A stretch of DNA of 64,000 nt. Origin: Clostridium sp. OF03-18AA (GTDB lineage Bacteria; Bacillota; Clostridia; Lachnospirales; Lachnospiraceae). The notes below the pieces were generated by a model. The model saw only the letters and a program-made list of their open reading frames with translations, searched no databases and had not been told where the DNA came from. The position numbers and the translations under genes are program-made. The stretch is from NCBI RefSeq assembly GCF_003478035.1, contig NZ_QUEP01000004.1:186001-250000 (forward strand), written 5' to 3'. This document shows, piece by piece, positions 8,196-16,514 of the stretch (position 1 is its first letter; the number at the start of each line of letters is the position of its first letter).

Positions 8196-8666
8196 TTATA
8201 AGGATTTTACCCAATCAGCGATCTCCTGTCTGGAAGCTCTGTTTAAAAGCTTTCCTTCCACGATCTCTGCACCAGGTGCGGACGGTTTTAATTCTTTTAC
8301 TGTGTTGCCGAATCCGCTGCCGCCGGATGTCGCGAAGAGGACGATCTTCTTGCCTGTAAAGTCGTAGGACTCAAGGAAGGTGTTCACGATTGTCGGAGCG
8401 ACATACCACCAGATCGGGAAGCCGAGGATCACGGTATCATAAGCGCTCATATCGATATCTGCCTTTACGATCTCCGGTCTGAATTTCTTGTCATTCATCT
8501 CCACGCTGCTTCTGGATTTTTTGTCCATCCAGTTTAAATCTGCTGTTGTATATGCCACCTTCGGTGTGATCTCGCAGAGATCAGCGTTTCCTGCTTCTGC
8601 GATCTGCTCTGCAATTTTCTTTGTTGTTCCGCCTGCACTGAAATATGCGACTAATTTTTTTGCCAT
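8196..8666 (-). CDS. Flavodoxin
   Basis: 156 residues. N-terminal LVAYFSAGGTTKKIAEQIA is the FMN phosphate-binding loop region with Gly-Gly-Thr-Thr in place of the classic T/SGNT; FPIWWYVAPTIVNTFLESYDF and LFATSGGSGFGNT are the flavin-contact segments of flavodoxin_4-like proteins. A low-potential electron carrier or FMN-dependent reductase is likely. ATG at 8666 with AGGAGG in front. LysR gene upstream and CMD/cupin downstream suggest one redox-responsive locus. Confidence 0.9.
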   Translation of the reverse strand: MAKKLVAYFSAGGTTKKIAEQIAEAGNADLCEITPKVAYTTADLNWMDKKSRSSVEMNDKKFRPEIVKADIDMSAYDTVILGFPIWWYVAPTIVNTFLESYDFTGKKIVLFATSGGSGFGNTVKELKPSAPGAEIVEGKLLNRASRQEIADWVKSL

Positions 8667-8680
8667 TTGAATTACCTCCT

Positions 8681-8702
8681 GTGAAAACAAGTTCGCGTAA
8701 AT
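8681..8702 (-). repeat. Remnant of repeat R1 (internally deleted, copy D)
   Basis: On the minus strand the lysR terminator is followed by ATTTACGCGAAC joined directly to TTGTTTTCAC. These are the two ends of the ~97 bp R1 unit with the middle missing. Confidence 0.6.
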
Positions 8703-8745
8703 AAAAAGGATGCAGAAAGAAGATATGGATCTTCTTATGCATCCA
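8702..8745 (-). terminator. Terminator of the lysR gene
   Basis: Minus strand: GGATGCA..AGAAGAT/ATCTTCT..TGCATCC stem followed by TTTTTATTT. Confidence 0.85.
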
Positions 8746-8774
8746 TTGTAGTTCTAAGATTTTTGAATGTCCAA
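8745..8774 (-). promoter_or_regulatory. Flavodoxin promoter with LysR-type site
   Basis: Minus strand TTGGAC (8774-8769), 18-bp spacer, TACAAT (8750-8745). Just upstream, TTGATATAGGTATTGGAC has the T-N11-A layout often bound by LysR regulators of reductase genes. The start point would fall inside the lysR terminator hairpin. Confidence 0.6.
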
Positions 8775-8794
8775 TACCTATATCAAATCATGAT

Positions 8795-9718
8795 TTATGC
8801 CTTGCAGGCATTTAACGAAATCAGAGAAGTTCCTGCATCATGAGTGGCCACGGAACTGATGATCTCGATAAATTTGTTGACCGCATGGGAGTTCGGCAGA
8901 TTTCTCTGCCATGCGATCACGGTACTAGAGGTGATTTCTGGGAAGAGTTTCCGCTGAACGAGCAGGTCAGGCCGCCAGTATCTTGCCGCACCGGCGACAG
9001 ATACCGGGTATCCCAGCCCGTAAAAGGCCATGACTCCGGCATTTGTTCCGAGATTGCTGGTGAATGCGATCTGGAGCTTATTGAAGTCTTTTCCGAACCA
9101 GTTTGCGATCTCACTCTGGACTCCGGTGCGCTCCGGGAGGATCAGCGGTTTCCCGAGGAGATCCTGCTTTGTGATGAATTCTTTCCCGGCGAGCGGATCG
9201 TCCGGGCGCATCCCGACGACCCAGTGGTCACTTTCCGGGATCCGGATGTAGTCGAGACCTTCCGTATCCACAGGTTCCAGGAACATCCCGATGTCCACGA
9301 GACCTTTTTTCATCATCTCGTAGACCGTATCCGCCGTGGCGGTGTGGATCGCGATCTGTACGAGCGGATATTTTTCACGGCAGACTTTGCAGATTTCTGC
9401 CAGGATCTCGACGGCTGCGAATTCCCCGCAGCCGATCGTGACGCTGCCGTCGATGACTTCCTCGGTCCCTTTCAGCTCCTCCAGAGTCCGCTTTTCGAGA
9501 TCCAGCATTTCGAGAGCGCGGCGCTTTAGGAGAATCCCCTCGTCGGTCAGGGTGATCGTCCGCCCGTTCCGGTTAAAGAGAGAAATGCCGAGCTCTTCCT
9601 CGAACGCGGCTAACTGCCTGGAGAGAGTCGGCTGGGTGATATGAAGCTGTTCGGCGGCTTTTGTGAAGCTTTGTTCTTTGGCTACTGTGAGAAAGTAGCG
9701 GAGTATTCTGAGATCCAT
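8795..9718 (-). CDS. LysR family transcriptional regulator
   Basis: 307 residues. Winged helix-turn-helix at residues ~1-60 (LRYFLTVAKEQSFTKAAEQLHITQPTLSRQLAAFEEEL), followed by a periplasmic-binding-protein-like sensor domain from ~90 (VTIGCGEFAAVEILAEI). Located immediately upstream of, and in the same direction as, the flavodoxin and CMD/cupin genes, which it probably controls. ATG at 9718 is preceded by AAAGGAA; the terminator at 8702-8745 separates its transcript from the flavodoxin. Confidence 0.92.
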   Translation of the reverse strand: MDLRILRYFLTVAKEQSFTKAAEQLHITQPTLSRQLAAFEEELGISLFNRNGRTITLTDEGILLKRRALEMLDLEKRTLEELKGTEEVIDGSVTIGCGEFAAVEILAEICKVCREKYPLVQIAIHTATADTVYEMMKKGLVDIGMFLEPVDTEGLDYIRIPESDHWVVGMRPDDPLAGKEFITKQDLLGKPLILPERTGVQSEIANWFGKDFNKLQIAFTSNLGTNAGVMAFYGLGYPVSVAGAARYWRPDLLVQRKLFPEITSSTVIAWQRNLPNSHAVNKFIEIISSVATHDAGTSLISLNACKA

Positions 9719-9875
9719 ATAGAAATTCCTTTTTTGAGTCGGATGATTTTCAGTAATCGTGAAGATGCGGAACAATTTCGATTTTTAGAGGGCCGTAACT
9801 GGGAGAGTACGGAGTAGTTCCGATAATTCTATATTAACTGGAATTTCAGAATTTGTCATCCGGGTTTTTTGATAA

Positions 9876-9904
9876 TTGTTGTCAGGGCGGTAATGTGGTA
9901 AAAT
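9876..9904 (+). promoter_or_regulatory. Candidate promoter of the flavin-binding protein gene
   Basis: TTGTTG, 17-bp spacer, TAAAAT with an extended -10 TGg. A leader of ~105 nt follows. Confidence 0.5.
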
Positions 9905-10015
9905 GAGGAAAATATGTTTTATGGAAACAATCATGACTTTTTGCAGATATGTACAGGAAAGTCTGATGAGACTGAAAATGGAAAAAAGAGATTATTCGGG
10001 AGATGGAGGAGAGAG

Positions 10016-10492
10016 ATGTTCAGGGAAATTCGGAAAAAGAAAAATGCAATTACGGCTGATGCGGCAGAATCACTTCTGGAAAAGAGCAGACGCGGTGTTC
10101 TCGCGGTAAACGGGGATGACGGTTATCCGTATGCGATCCCGGTCAACTATTTTTACGACAGAAACGAGCAGAAGATCTATTTCCATGGCGCGCGCGCAGG
10201 ACACAAGGTCGATGCGCTGCGGGCTTCGGATAAGGTGTGCTTTACGGTTTACGGAAATGAAACGATCCGGGAGGAAGCATGGGCGCCGTATATGCAGAGC
10301 ACGGTCGTCTTCGGCAGATGCCGCCTGCTTGAGACGGGGGAGGAGACGCTTGCCCTGTTGAAACGGTTTGCGATGAAATATTACCCGGATGAGAAACTGG
10401 CGGATGAGGAGATCGCGCAGGCGGGAAGAGCGGCACAGGTCTTTGAGATCGAGATCGAACATCTCAGCGGGAAAGAAGTTCAGGAACGATAA
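10016..10492 (+). CDS. Pyridoxamine 5'-phosphate oxidase-like flavin-binding protein
   Basis: 158 residues with the split-barrel flavin-binding fold: RGVLAVNGDDGYPYAIPVNYFYD, IYFHGARAGHKVDALRASDKVCFTVYG. These are the motifs of the NimA/PNPOx-like group that binds FMN or heme; function may be reduction of nitro compounds or an unknown redox task. ATG at 10016 is preceded by GGAGGAGAG; the frame is open upstream but without a comparable site. The next small gene follows after 18 bp. Confidence 0.85.
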   Translation: MFREIRKKKNAITADAAESLLEKSRRGVLAVNGDDGYPYAIPVNYFYDRNEQKIYFHGARAGHKVDALRASDKVCFTVYGNETIREEAWAPYMQSTVVFGRCRLLETGEETLALLKRFAMKYYPDEKLADEEIAQAGRAAQVFEIEIEHLSGKEVQER

Positions 10493-10510
10493 AACTTACG
10501 GAGGCAGAGT

Positions 10511-10819
10511 TTGAAAGTAGAACAGGATGTGATGGCTTACGGAGTGGAGCAGGACAATGCGGGCTGCTATTTTATTGAAGATGAAATCATCCTGAGAAAG
10601 CCTGAAAAGATCGAAAACAACAAAGAATTCTGCGACTGCAGCTTCCGTTGGAAGTTTACGGAGAACGATGCGCATGGCGTCAGCATCGGAAAGACACTCC
10701 CTGCCTATCCGACAGATGTAAAAAACGTGTATCCGAAGGAAGCGTTTACCGCAGAAAATGCGGCAAAGATCCCGTGTGAGCAGGTGCTGGGGACGTATTG
10801 GGTTGTGTTTGAGAGATAG
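10511..10819 (+). CDS. Small hypothetical protein, TTG start
   Basis: 102 residues, soluble, no recognised domain; contains a Cys-rich spot (FCDCSF) and ends GTYWVVFER. TTG at 10511 has GGAGG at an ideal 7-nt spacing; an internal ATG (10532) has none. Likely co-transcribed with the flavin-binding protein 18 bp upstream and close to the merR gene downstream. Confidence 0.6.
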   Translation: MKVEQDVMAYGVEQDNAGCYFIEDEIILRKPEKIENNKEFCDCSFRWKFTENDAHGVSIGKTLPAYPTDVKNVYPKEAFTAENAAKIPCEQVLGTYWVVFER

Positions 10820-10855
10820 AAAAGTATTATAAAGAACCGGGAGAGGAAGATTAAC

Positions 10856-11302
10856 ATGGCATATACGGTAGGAGAAACGGCGAGGATGCTTCATGTTCCG
10901 GCATCCACGCTCCGATATTATGATAAAGAGGGACTTCTTCCATCTGTAGAGCGGACGTCCGGTGGAATCCGGATGTTCAAGGATGATGATATTGAGTGGC
11001 TCAGGATCATCGACTGTCTGAAAAAGTCCGGGATGTCGATCCGGGATATCCGCGAGTACATTGCGCTCGTAGCGCAGGGAGATTCGACGATCAATGAGAG
11101 ACTGCAGCTTTTTTACCGTCAGCGCGAGATCTTAAGGGCGCAGATGCGGGAACTGCAGAAAACGCTGGACACACTCGACTATAAATGCTGGTTTTATGAG
11201 ACCGCAAAAGAGGCAGGAACCGTTGAAGTCCCGCAGCAGATGGCGGCAGAGGAATTGCCGGAAAGGTTCCGGAGTGTGCGTGCACAGCTGCAGGAACTTT
11301 AA
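10856..11302 (+). CDS. MerR family transcriptional regulator
   Basis: 148 residues. Winged HTH at residues ~1-70: YTVGETARMLHVPASTLRYYDKEGLLPSV and GIRMFKDDDIEWL. A coiled-coil dimerisation helix follows (FYRQREILRAQMRELQKTLDTLDYKCWFYETA). It has one Cys in the C-terminal part (YKCWFYET), typical of the MerR group in Firmicutes linked to aldo/keto reductases. ATG follows GGGAGAGG. A 7-codon ATG-TGA stub with a good ribosome binding site follows at 11314 and may be a gene remnant. Confidence 0.92.
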   Translation: MAYTVGETARMLHVPASTLRYYDKEGLLPSVERTSGGIRMFKDDDIEWLRIIDCLKKSGMSIRDIREYIALVAQGDSTINERLQLFYRQREILRAQMRELQKTLDTLDYKCWFYETAKEAGTVEVPQQMAAEELPERFRSVRAQLQEL

Positions 11303-11367
11303 GGGAGAAAGAACATGAATAATACAGGAACAATGTGATATATATATGACATAATTCCGAAACAAAA

Positions 11368-11396
11368 TTGACAAAGTTCTTTTTGCAAGGTATGCT
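11368..11396 (+). promoter_or_regulatory. Sigma-A promoter of the HTH-AAA-nuclease gene
   Basis: TTGACA, 17-bp spacer, TATGCT, followed after ~18 bp by the AGGAGG of the next gene. Confidence 0.8.
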
Positions 11397-11429
11397 GTAG
11401 CTATAAAAGATGTTAGGAGGTGTTGCGAA

Positions 11430-13289
11430 GTGACGGAAATGATCCCGGTCAGAGAAGCGGCAAAACGCTGGAATATAACAGAACGAAGAGTTTCAACTCT
11501 GTGCAAAAACGGAAAAATTGATGGAGCAGAAAAGCAGGGAAAACGCTGGATGATCCCGAAAGACGCGCAGAAACCGGCAGATCAGCGGATAAGGACGGGC
11601 GTTTACCGGAAAGCGGAACGGCCAGCAAAGCTGCCTCTGCCGATCGGAGTTTCCGATTATTGTCTTGCATCATCGGAATACTACTACATCGACAAGACGA
11701 TGATGATCAAAGATTTTATCGATGAGCGTCCAATGGTAACCTTGTTTACCCGTCCTCGCCGCTTTGGCAAGACTCTCAATATGGATATGCTGCGCACCTA
11801 TTTTGAAAAGAGCGACAGGGATACATCCATCTACTTCAACAACAAAAAAATATGGACCTGCGGACAGAAATATAGAGATTATCAAGGAAAATACCCGGTG
11901 ATCTTTCTCACGTTTAAGGATGTAAAATTCAATACCTGGGAAGAAACATTTGCGGCTATCCGCGATATTTTTGCTAAAGAAACCAGACGCCATAAAGAAC
12001 TGCAGACCAGTGAAAAATGCGATGAATATAGCAGACAGATCTATGCGAACTTAGCGGCCGGAAAGACGGGGGAGGTGGAACTGGCTTCTGCACTTCTGGA
12101 TCTGTCAGCAATGCTTCACAGCCATTACGGCATAGCCCCCATTATCATTATCGATGAATATGATACTCCGATCCAGCAGGGATATATGAAAGGCTTTTAT
12201 GATAAGGTCATTCAGTTTATGCGAAACCTGTTTTCAGGTGGCTTCAAGGATAATAAACATCTTTCGTTCGGCTTCCTTACTGGAATTTTAAGGGTTGCAA
12301 GAGAACGCATTTTCAGTGGGATGAATAACCTGGCGATCAACTCGGTGCTGGACAATAAATACAGTTCCTATTTTGGATTTACAGCAGATGAAGTGAGAGA
12401 GATGGCGGAATATTATGGAGCTGCAGACCAATATGATGAGATCTGTCAATGGTATGATGGCTACCGGTTTGGCAGGACTGAGATCTTTAATCCATGGTCA
12501 GTAGTCAGCTATTTCAGCAGCGAATGTGAGCCGAGACCGTACTGGGTATCCACTGGCAGCAATGACATTATCGGGGAGATCCTGGCGGAGGCGGATAAGG
12601 AGATCTATAGTCGTCTGACTTCGCTGATCAATGGGGAAACTTTCACCACCTATATTGATACAGGAGTGATTTATCCGCAGATCAGGAGCAATCCATCGAC
12701 CATTTACAGTTTCCTTTTGATGACCGGATACCTGAAAGTCCTGAAAACTATGACGTCGTTCAGTGGAGATATTATGTGCGAAGTTGCCTTGCCAAACCGT
12801 GAGATCGCACTTGTGTATAATAAAGAGATTCTTCAGCGGCTTGGGAACATGATTCCTCAATCTACGGCGATTGCGATTCAGGAAGCTATTTTCTCTGGAG
12901 ACAATCACAGACTGAAAACGCAGATACAGATGCTGTTGACCCAGTCCGTGAGCTCTTTTGATACGGCAGGAGAAAATTTTTATCATGGATTTATGCTGGG
13001 ATTGTGTGCTTTGATGAACGGCGCTTTTGCAACATCCAATAGAGAATCCGGAGATGGACGTTACGATATTCAGTTAAAACCGATCCGAAAAGGTCTTCCT
13101 GGAATTCTGATCGAACTGAAGGCGGAGAAAAACTGCAGCGCTGAAAAACTGAAAAAACTGTCAGAGACCGCTTTGAAACAGATTGAAGACAAGAAATATG
13201 ATACAGAACTGCTTTCCGCCGGCGTTACAGGGATCTACAAGTATGGTGTAGCTTTCAGTGGAAAAAAGGTTGAAGTGACAGCAGGATAA
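11430..13289 (+). CDS. HTH / AAA-ATPase-like / PD-(D/E)XK nuclease fusion protein
   Basis: 619 residues. Residues ~1-50 look like an excisionase/MerR-type helix-turn-helix (IPVREAAKRWNITERRVSTLCKNGKI...KRWMIPKDA). From ~70 the AAA-ATPase_like domain starts (YYIDKTMMIKDFI, degenerate Walker A RPRRFGKTLN, Walker B IIIIDEYDTPI). The C-terminus carries a PD-(D/E)XK-type nuclease signature: GDGRYDIQL...GILIELKAEK. Proteins with this ATPase-nuclease pair are abundant in gut Clostridia and Bacteroidetes and have no established role. GTG start with AGGAGG nine bases upstream. Own promoter and terminator. Confidence 0.85.
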   Translation: MTEMIPVREAAKRWNITERRVSTLCKNGKIDGAEKQGKRWMIPKDAQKPADQRIRTGVYRKAERPAKLPLPIGVSDYCLASSEYYYIDKTMMIKDFIDERPMVTLFTRPRRFGKTLNMDMLRTYFEKSDRDTSIYFNNKKIWTCGQKYRDYQGKYPVIFLTFKDVKFNTWEETFAAIRDIFAKETRRHKELQTSEKCDEYSRQIYANLAAGKTGEVELASALLDLSAMLHSHYGIAPIIIIDEYDTPIQQGYMKGFYDKVIQFMRNLFSGGFKDNKHLSFGFLTGILRVARERIFSGMNNLAINSVLDNKYSSYFGFTADEVREMAEYYGAADQYDEICQWYDGYRFGRTEIFNPWSVVSYFSSECEPRPYWVSTGSNDIIGEILAEADKEIYSRLTSLINGETFTTYIDTGVIYPQIRSNPSTIYSFLLMTGYLKVLKTMTSFSGDIMCEVALPNREIALVYNKEILQRLGNMIPQSTAIAIQEAIFSGDNHRLKTQIQMLLTQSVSSFDTAGENFYHGFMLGLCALMNGAFATSNRESGDGRYDIQLKPIRKGLPGILIELKAEKNCSAEKLKKLSETALKQIEDKKYDTELLSAGVTGIYKYGVAFSGKKVEVTAG

Positions 13290-13297
13290 AGAAGGAG

Positions 13298-13334
13298 AAA
13301 GGGGATCACACCTCAGTGGGTGGATCCCCTTTTT
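13298..13334 (+). terminator. Terminator of the HTH-AAA-nuclease gene
   Basis: GGGGATC-ACACC / GGGTG-GATCCCC stem followed by TTTTTG, nine bases after the stop codon. Confidence 0.88.
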
Positions 13335-13365
13335 GAAAAATGTTTAAGTTTTCTGTGAAACTGCT

Positions 13366-13412
13366 AAAAAAACTGGCGGCGCCGCCCACAGGGGAGCAGT
13401 ACCGCCAGTTTT
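13366..13412 (-). terminator. Terminator of the L25 gene
   Basis: Minus-strand stem AAAACTGGCGG / CCGCCAGTTTT with a T-rich continuation. Confidence 0.8.
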
Positions 13413-13447
13413 GATTTTATTTGATAAATTATTCGATCCCAGAGCAA

Positions 13448-14059
13448 TTACTTGATCTCTTTGTCATCTGCAGCTACTGTGCCAGGAGCTGTTGTCACTT
13501 CAGTAGCCGGAACAACGTTGTGAACCGGGATGACGGAGAGTACAACTGCCTCCGGATCAGTCTTTAAGTCGATGTCTTTGTTCTTTGCGATCTCGAGATC
13601 TTTCACGTGGACAGTATCACCGACCTTCAGGCCAGCGGCATCCAGAGTTGTTGTCTCAACAAGAGCGGACGGGAATGCCTTATAAGCAACCTCGCTTAAG
13701 TCTTCCTGAAGAACACCGCCGATAACGGCTTCACGGTTCAGGATCACGATCTCAGCAGTAGAAGAAACTTTCTCATCGCTTACCAGTGCCTGGAAATCGA
13801 TCTCATCGATCTTTCTGGTCATGGAATTGTAATCAACTTCCTTGATCAGGACATCGTAAACCTGACCTTCGACATCAAGATTGATCTGGCCGCCTTTATG
13901 CTCTGTCTTTAAAAGACGATCAACATCCATTGCATTCATCTTTACCGGGATAGAACCCTCGATGGCATGTCCGAAAACATTGCCTGTAACAAATCCTTCT
14001 CTTCTTAATCTCTTTGCCTTAACATCCATGCTTCTTTTTTCAGCTTTTAAAGTAGTCAT
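13448..14059 (-). CDS. rplY: 50S ribosomal protein L25, general stress (Ctc) form
   Basis: 203 residues: N-terminal 5S rRNA-binding L25 domain (~1-90; KRLRREGFVTGNVFG, VLIKEVDYNSMTRKIDEIDFQ) followed by the TL5/Ctc beta domain (DTVHVKDLEIAKNKDIDL, DPEAVVLSVIP) and a charged tail. Binds 5S rRNA in the large subunit; the long form is stress-induced in Bacillus. ATG at 14059 has GGAGGAAAAG upstream on the minus strand. Monocistronic. Confidence 0.95.
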   Translation of the reverse strand: MTTLKAEKRSMDVKAKRLRREGFVTGNVFGHAIEGSIPVKMNAMDVDRLLKTEHKGGQINLDVEGQVYDVLIKEVDYNSMTRKIDEIDFQALVSDEKVSSTAEIVILNREAVIGGVLQEDLSEVAYKAFPSALVETTTLDAAGLKVGDTVHVKDLEIAKNKDIDLKTDPEAVVLSVIPVHNVVPATEVTTAPGTVAADDKEIK

Positions 14060-14197
14060 TTATCTTTTCCTCCAAAAATCTGATTGCCGGCAAACAACTT
14101 CTTTTGTTCTGCCGGATTCGCTTAGCAGCCCTCAGCTTTGAAAAGGGGGTTTTGTTAAGTTTGGTTGAACATTTGCTGTTCTCTTTGTTACAGCGTT

Positions 14198-14203
14198 AGT
14201 ATA
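14198..14203 (-). promoter_or_regulatory. Extended -10 of the L25 promoter
   Basis: Minus-strand TGCTATACT with no clear -35 (TTAATC at 18 bp). Leader of ~130 nt to the ATG. Confidence 0.45.
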
Positions 14204-14335
14204 GCAGCATTTTGCAAAACAGATTAACCAAAAATGAAAAATATTTTGACAAAAATCTTAAAAATTGCACAAAAAGCGAAAGTGGGGAGGCTGTGGATGG
14301 TCAAGCGGAGGAAAATGTGGTAAGATGGATGAAAG

Positions 14336-14538
14336 ATGGAAAATCCAGTAACAGTGGAGAGGATTGAAAAAGCAGACTCCGCAGATATGAGGGAATACCA
14401 TGTTGATATTGCGCCAACAGAGCGGACTCCCTGAAAGAAGCGATGGGAGAATTGCGGCAGGAGATTCAGCGATACGGAAGCTCTGGCGGGCAGAGTGATA
14501 TAGAAGAACAGAAAAACGGTGAGGTGACAGAAAAATGA
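14336..14538 (+). pseudogene. Possible small frameshifted gene ahead of murI
   Basis: Frame 1 gives 32 codons from ATG 14336 (MENPVTVERIEKADSADM...) and stops at 14434. The -1 frame then continues without stop from about 14407 to 14538 (ADSLKEAMGELRQEIQRYG...), a charged helical stretch whose TGA overlaps the murI ATG. Read together they resemble one ~67-residue protein broken by a single-base indel near 14420-14430. No family is recognised; it could be non-coding. Confidence 0.35.
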
Positions 14539-15308
14539 GTACAGACAATCGCCCGATTGGCGTTTTGGATTCCGGACTTGGCGGGATCAGCGTGTTAAGA
14601 GAGCTGGTCAAACTGATGCCGGGAGAAGATTTTATTTATTATGGAGATTCGGCGAATGCCCCATACGGAACAAGAACGCCGGAGGAGGTCATCGACCTGA
14701 CAAAAAAAGATGTGGAATTTCTGCTGGAGCGGGGCGCGAAAGCAATCGTCGTGGCCTGCAATACAGCGACAAGTGTGGCGATCAAAGAACTTCGAGCCGC
14801 ATATGAGGAGGTTCTCCCGGTGATCGGGATCGAACCGGCGTTAAAACCCGCGGTCAAGGCAAAGGAACATTCCAAAGTCGTCGTCATGGCAACCCCGATG
14901 ACGCTGTCACAGACGAAATTTAATTCGATGATGCATATTTATGAGGACGATGCGAACATCATCAAGATGCCGTGTCCGGGACTTGTGGAATATATTGAAA
15001 GCGGCGTGCTCGATGGACCGGTTCTCGATGCTTATCTGGAAAAACAGTTTGCACCGTACGACAAAGCAGAGATCGATGCGGTCGTTCTCGGATGTACGCA
15101 TTATCCGCTGATCCGTGAGGTGATCCAGAAACATCTGCCGGGAGTTTTCGTTTACGACGGCGGATTCGGGACCGCAAAGCAGACGAAAAGGCGTCTTGAG
15201 GAGCGCGGACTTCTCTCGGACCGGGAATCCGGCGGAAAAGTTGAGATCTTCAACAGCAGGAACACGGAGGAGATTCTGGAGCTGTCGAGACAGCTGCTGA
15301 ATATGTGA
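14535..15308 (+). CDS. murI: Glutamate racemase
   Basis: 257 residues. Catalytic cysteines are at C75 (VVACNTATS) and C187 (VLGCTHYPLI); the acidic partner is in VLDSGLGG near residue 12. The enzyme interconverts L- and D-glutamate to supply D-Glu for peptidoglycan, in the cytoplasm. Length is normal for the family. A ribosome binding site GGTGAGG precedes the ATG, which overlaps the TGA of the short frame upstream (ATGA). Confidence 0.96.
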   Translation: MSTDNRPIGVLDSGLGGISVLRELVKLMPGEDFIYYGDSANAPYGTRTPEEVIDLTKKDVEFLLERGAKAIVVACNTATSVAIKELRAAYEEVLPVIGIEPALKPAVKAKEHSKVVVMATPMTLSQTKFNSMMHIYEDDANIIKMPCPGLVEYIESGVLDGPVLDAYLEKQFAPYDKAEIDAVVLGCTHYPLIREVIQKHLPGVFVYDGGFGTAKQTKRRLEERGLLSDRESGGKVEIFNSRNTEEILELSRQLLNM

Positions 15309-15452
15309 CAGCCAAAGGAAAATCTGTGATAAAGACGGTCTGAAATGTGTGCAGAAACAGTGAAATTGCTTTTGGCTTCATGATAAGCGTAAAAGCTGGA
15401 TCAATATAGCAGAATCAGGTGCATGGGTAAAACATAAACAGGGAGATCCGCA

Positions 15453-16061
15453 ATGAAAAAGTTATTATTCATCGATGCCTGCGTCAACCGCGGCATCTCA
15501 AGGACGGAACAGCTCGCACAGGCGTTATTAAAGGAAATGAATCAGAACGGGGAGTATGAGATCGAGACTTTAAATCTTGAGGATGAAGATCTGAAACTCT
15601 TCACGGGTAAGGAGAGCGCACTCCGGGAATCGCTTACAAGAGCAGGAAATTTTGAGGGACCGCTTTTCACTTACGCGAAGCAGTTCGCGGCTGCGGACCG
15701 GATCGTTGTTGCAGCTCCGTACTGGGATTTCTCATTCCCGGCACGGATGAAATGTTATCTGGAGCAGATCTGCGTGACAGGTCTGACGTTTACATTCTCC
15801 TCCAAGGGCATTCCGGGCGGTCTGTGCCATGCAGACAGTCTCCACTATGTGACGACCAGCGGCGGATCCATCGGGGAGCTGAACCTCGGATATGAGTATC
15901 TGGAGAAGCTCTGCAAGGTCTATTACGGGATCAATGAGACCGTATGCTATACCGCTGAGGGACTCGACATCGAAGGGAACTCGGTGGAGGAGATCATGAA
16001 AGAGGCGAAAGAAAAGGCAGTTCAGAAGTACAGGGAGTTTACAAGCAGGAGCAAACTGTGA
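15453..16061 (+). CDS. Flavodoxin-fold NAD(P)H oxidoreductase (AzoR/MdaB-like)
   Basis: 202 residues of the FMN-dependent NADH-azoreductase / modulator-of-drug-activity group: MKKLLFIDACVNRGISRTEQL (FMN phosphate loop), ADRIVVAAPYWDFSFPARMKCYLEQI and LHYVTTSGGSIG. Family members reduce quinones or azo compounds with NAD(P)H. ATG at 15453 follows AGGGAGA. Monocistronic, terminator at 16242-16276. Confidence 0.87.
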   Translation: MKKLLFIDACVNRGISRTEQLAQALLKEMNQNGEYEIETLNLEDEDLKLFTGKESALRESLTRAGNFEGPLFTYAKQFAAADRIVVAAPYWDFSFPARMKCYLEQICVTGLTFTFSSKGIPGGLCHADSLHYVTTSGGSIGELNLGYEYLEKLCKVYYGINETVCYTAEGLDIEGNSVEEIMKEAKEKAVQKYREFTSRSKL

Positions 16062-16450
16062 CGAATCATATTCAGGAAAACGAAAAGCAGAAAGTCAGGA
16101 AATTTACGCTTGATGGCAAGCTGTGACTGAGAGAATATGAGTCTGGCATGTGTGGAGTCCCTGAAAAGGAACGATCGGTCTGTACGGGTCAGGATCGCGG
16201 ACCGGATGTGCATGCGTGTAAACTAAATAAACGGATCATGATACAGGACAGTGCATCGACAGAAATGTGGAGCACTGTCCTGTTTTATCTGGCAGGAAAT
16301 TCCGATGAAATTTCCTGATTAATAAAAAGGCACGATGTGTCAATGATGCGTACTTGTGCGAAGGTGCGGATTGCTGCAGACAACTTAGCGTTAAGACTGA
16401 ATGTGACGAAGCCAATTTTTTGTCTTTTTTATATAAATTATTAGAAAAAA
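16062..16450. other. Intergenic stretch between oxidoreductase and ECF sigma genes
   Basis: About 390 bp with no convincing gene. It contains the terminator at 16242-16276 and a short palindrome CAGGAAATT/AATTTCCTG at 16293-16317. The rest shows no recognised feature. Confidence 0.5.
16242..16276 (+). terminator. Rho-independent terminator
   Basis: Stem ACAGGACAGTGC / GCACTGTCCTGT followed by TTTTATC. Confidence 0.8.
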
Positions 16451-16480
16451 TGAACTTTCCTCAAGGTTCCTGTCTCTATA
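16451..16480 (+). promoter_or_regulatory. Candidate ECF-sigma promoter (autoregulation)
   Basis: TGAACTTTCC at 16451 and TGTCTCTATAAG at 16471, spaced like ECF promoters (-35 TGAAC, ~15 bp, -10 GTCT), 35-65 bp upstream of the sigma gene itself. Confidence 0.45.
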
Positions 16481-16514
16481 AGACAGATGCATCAAAAAAG
16501 AGAGGAGGCAGGAC

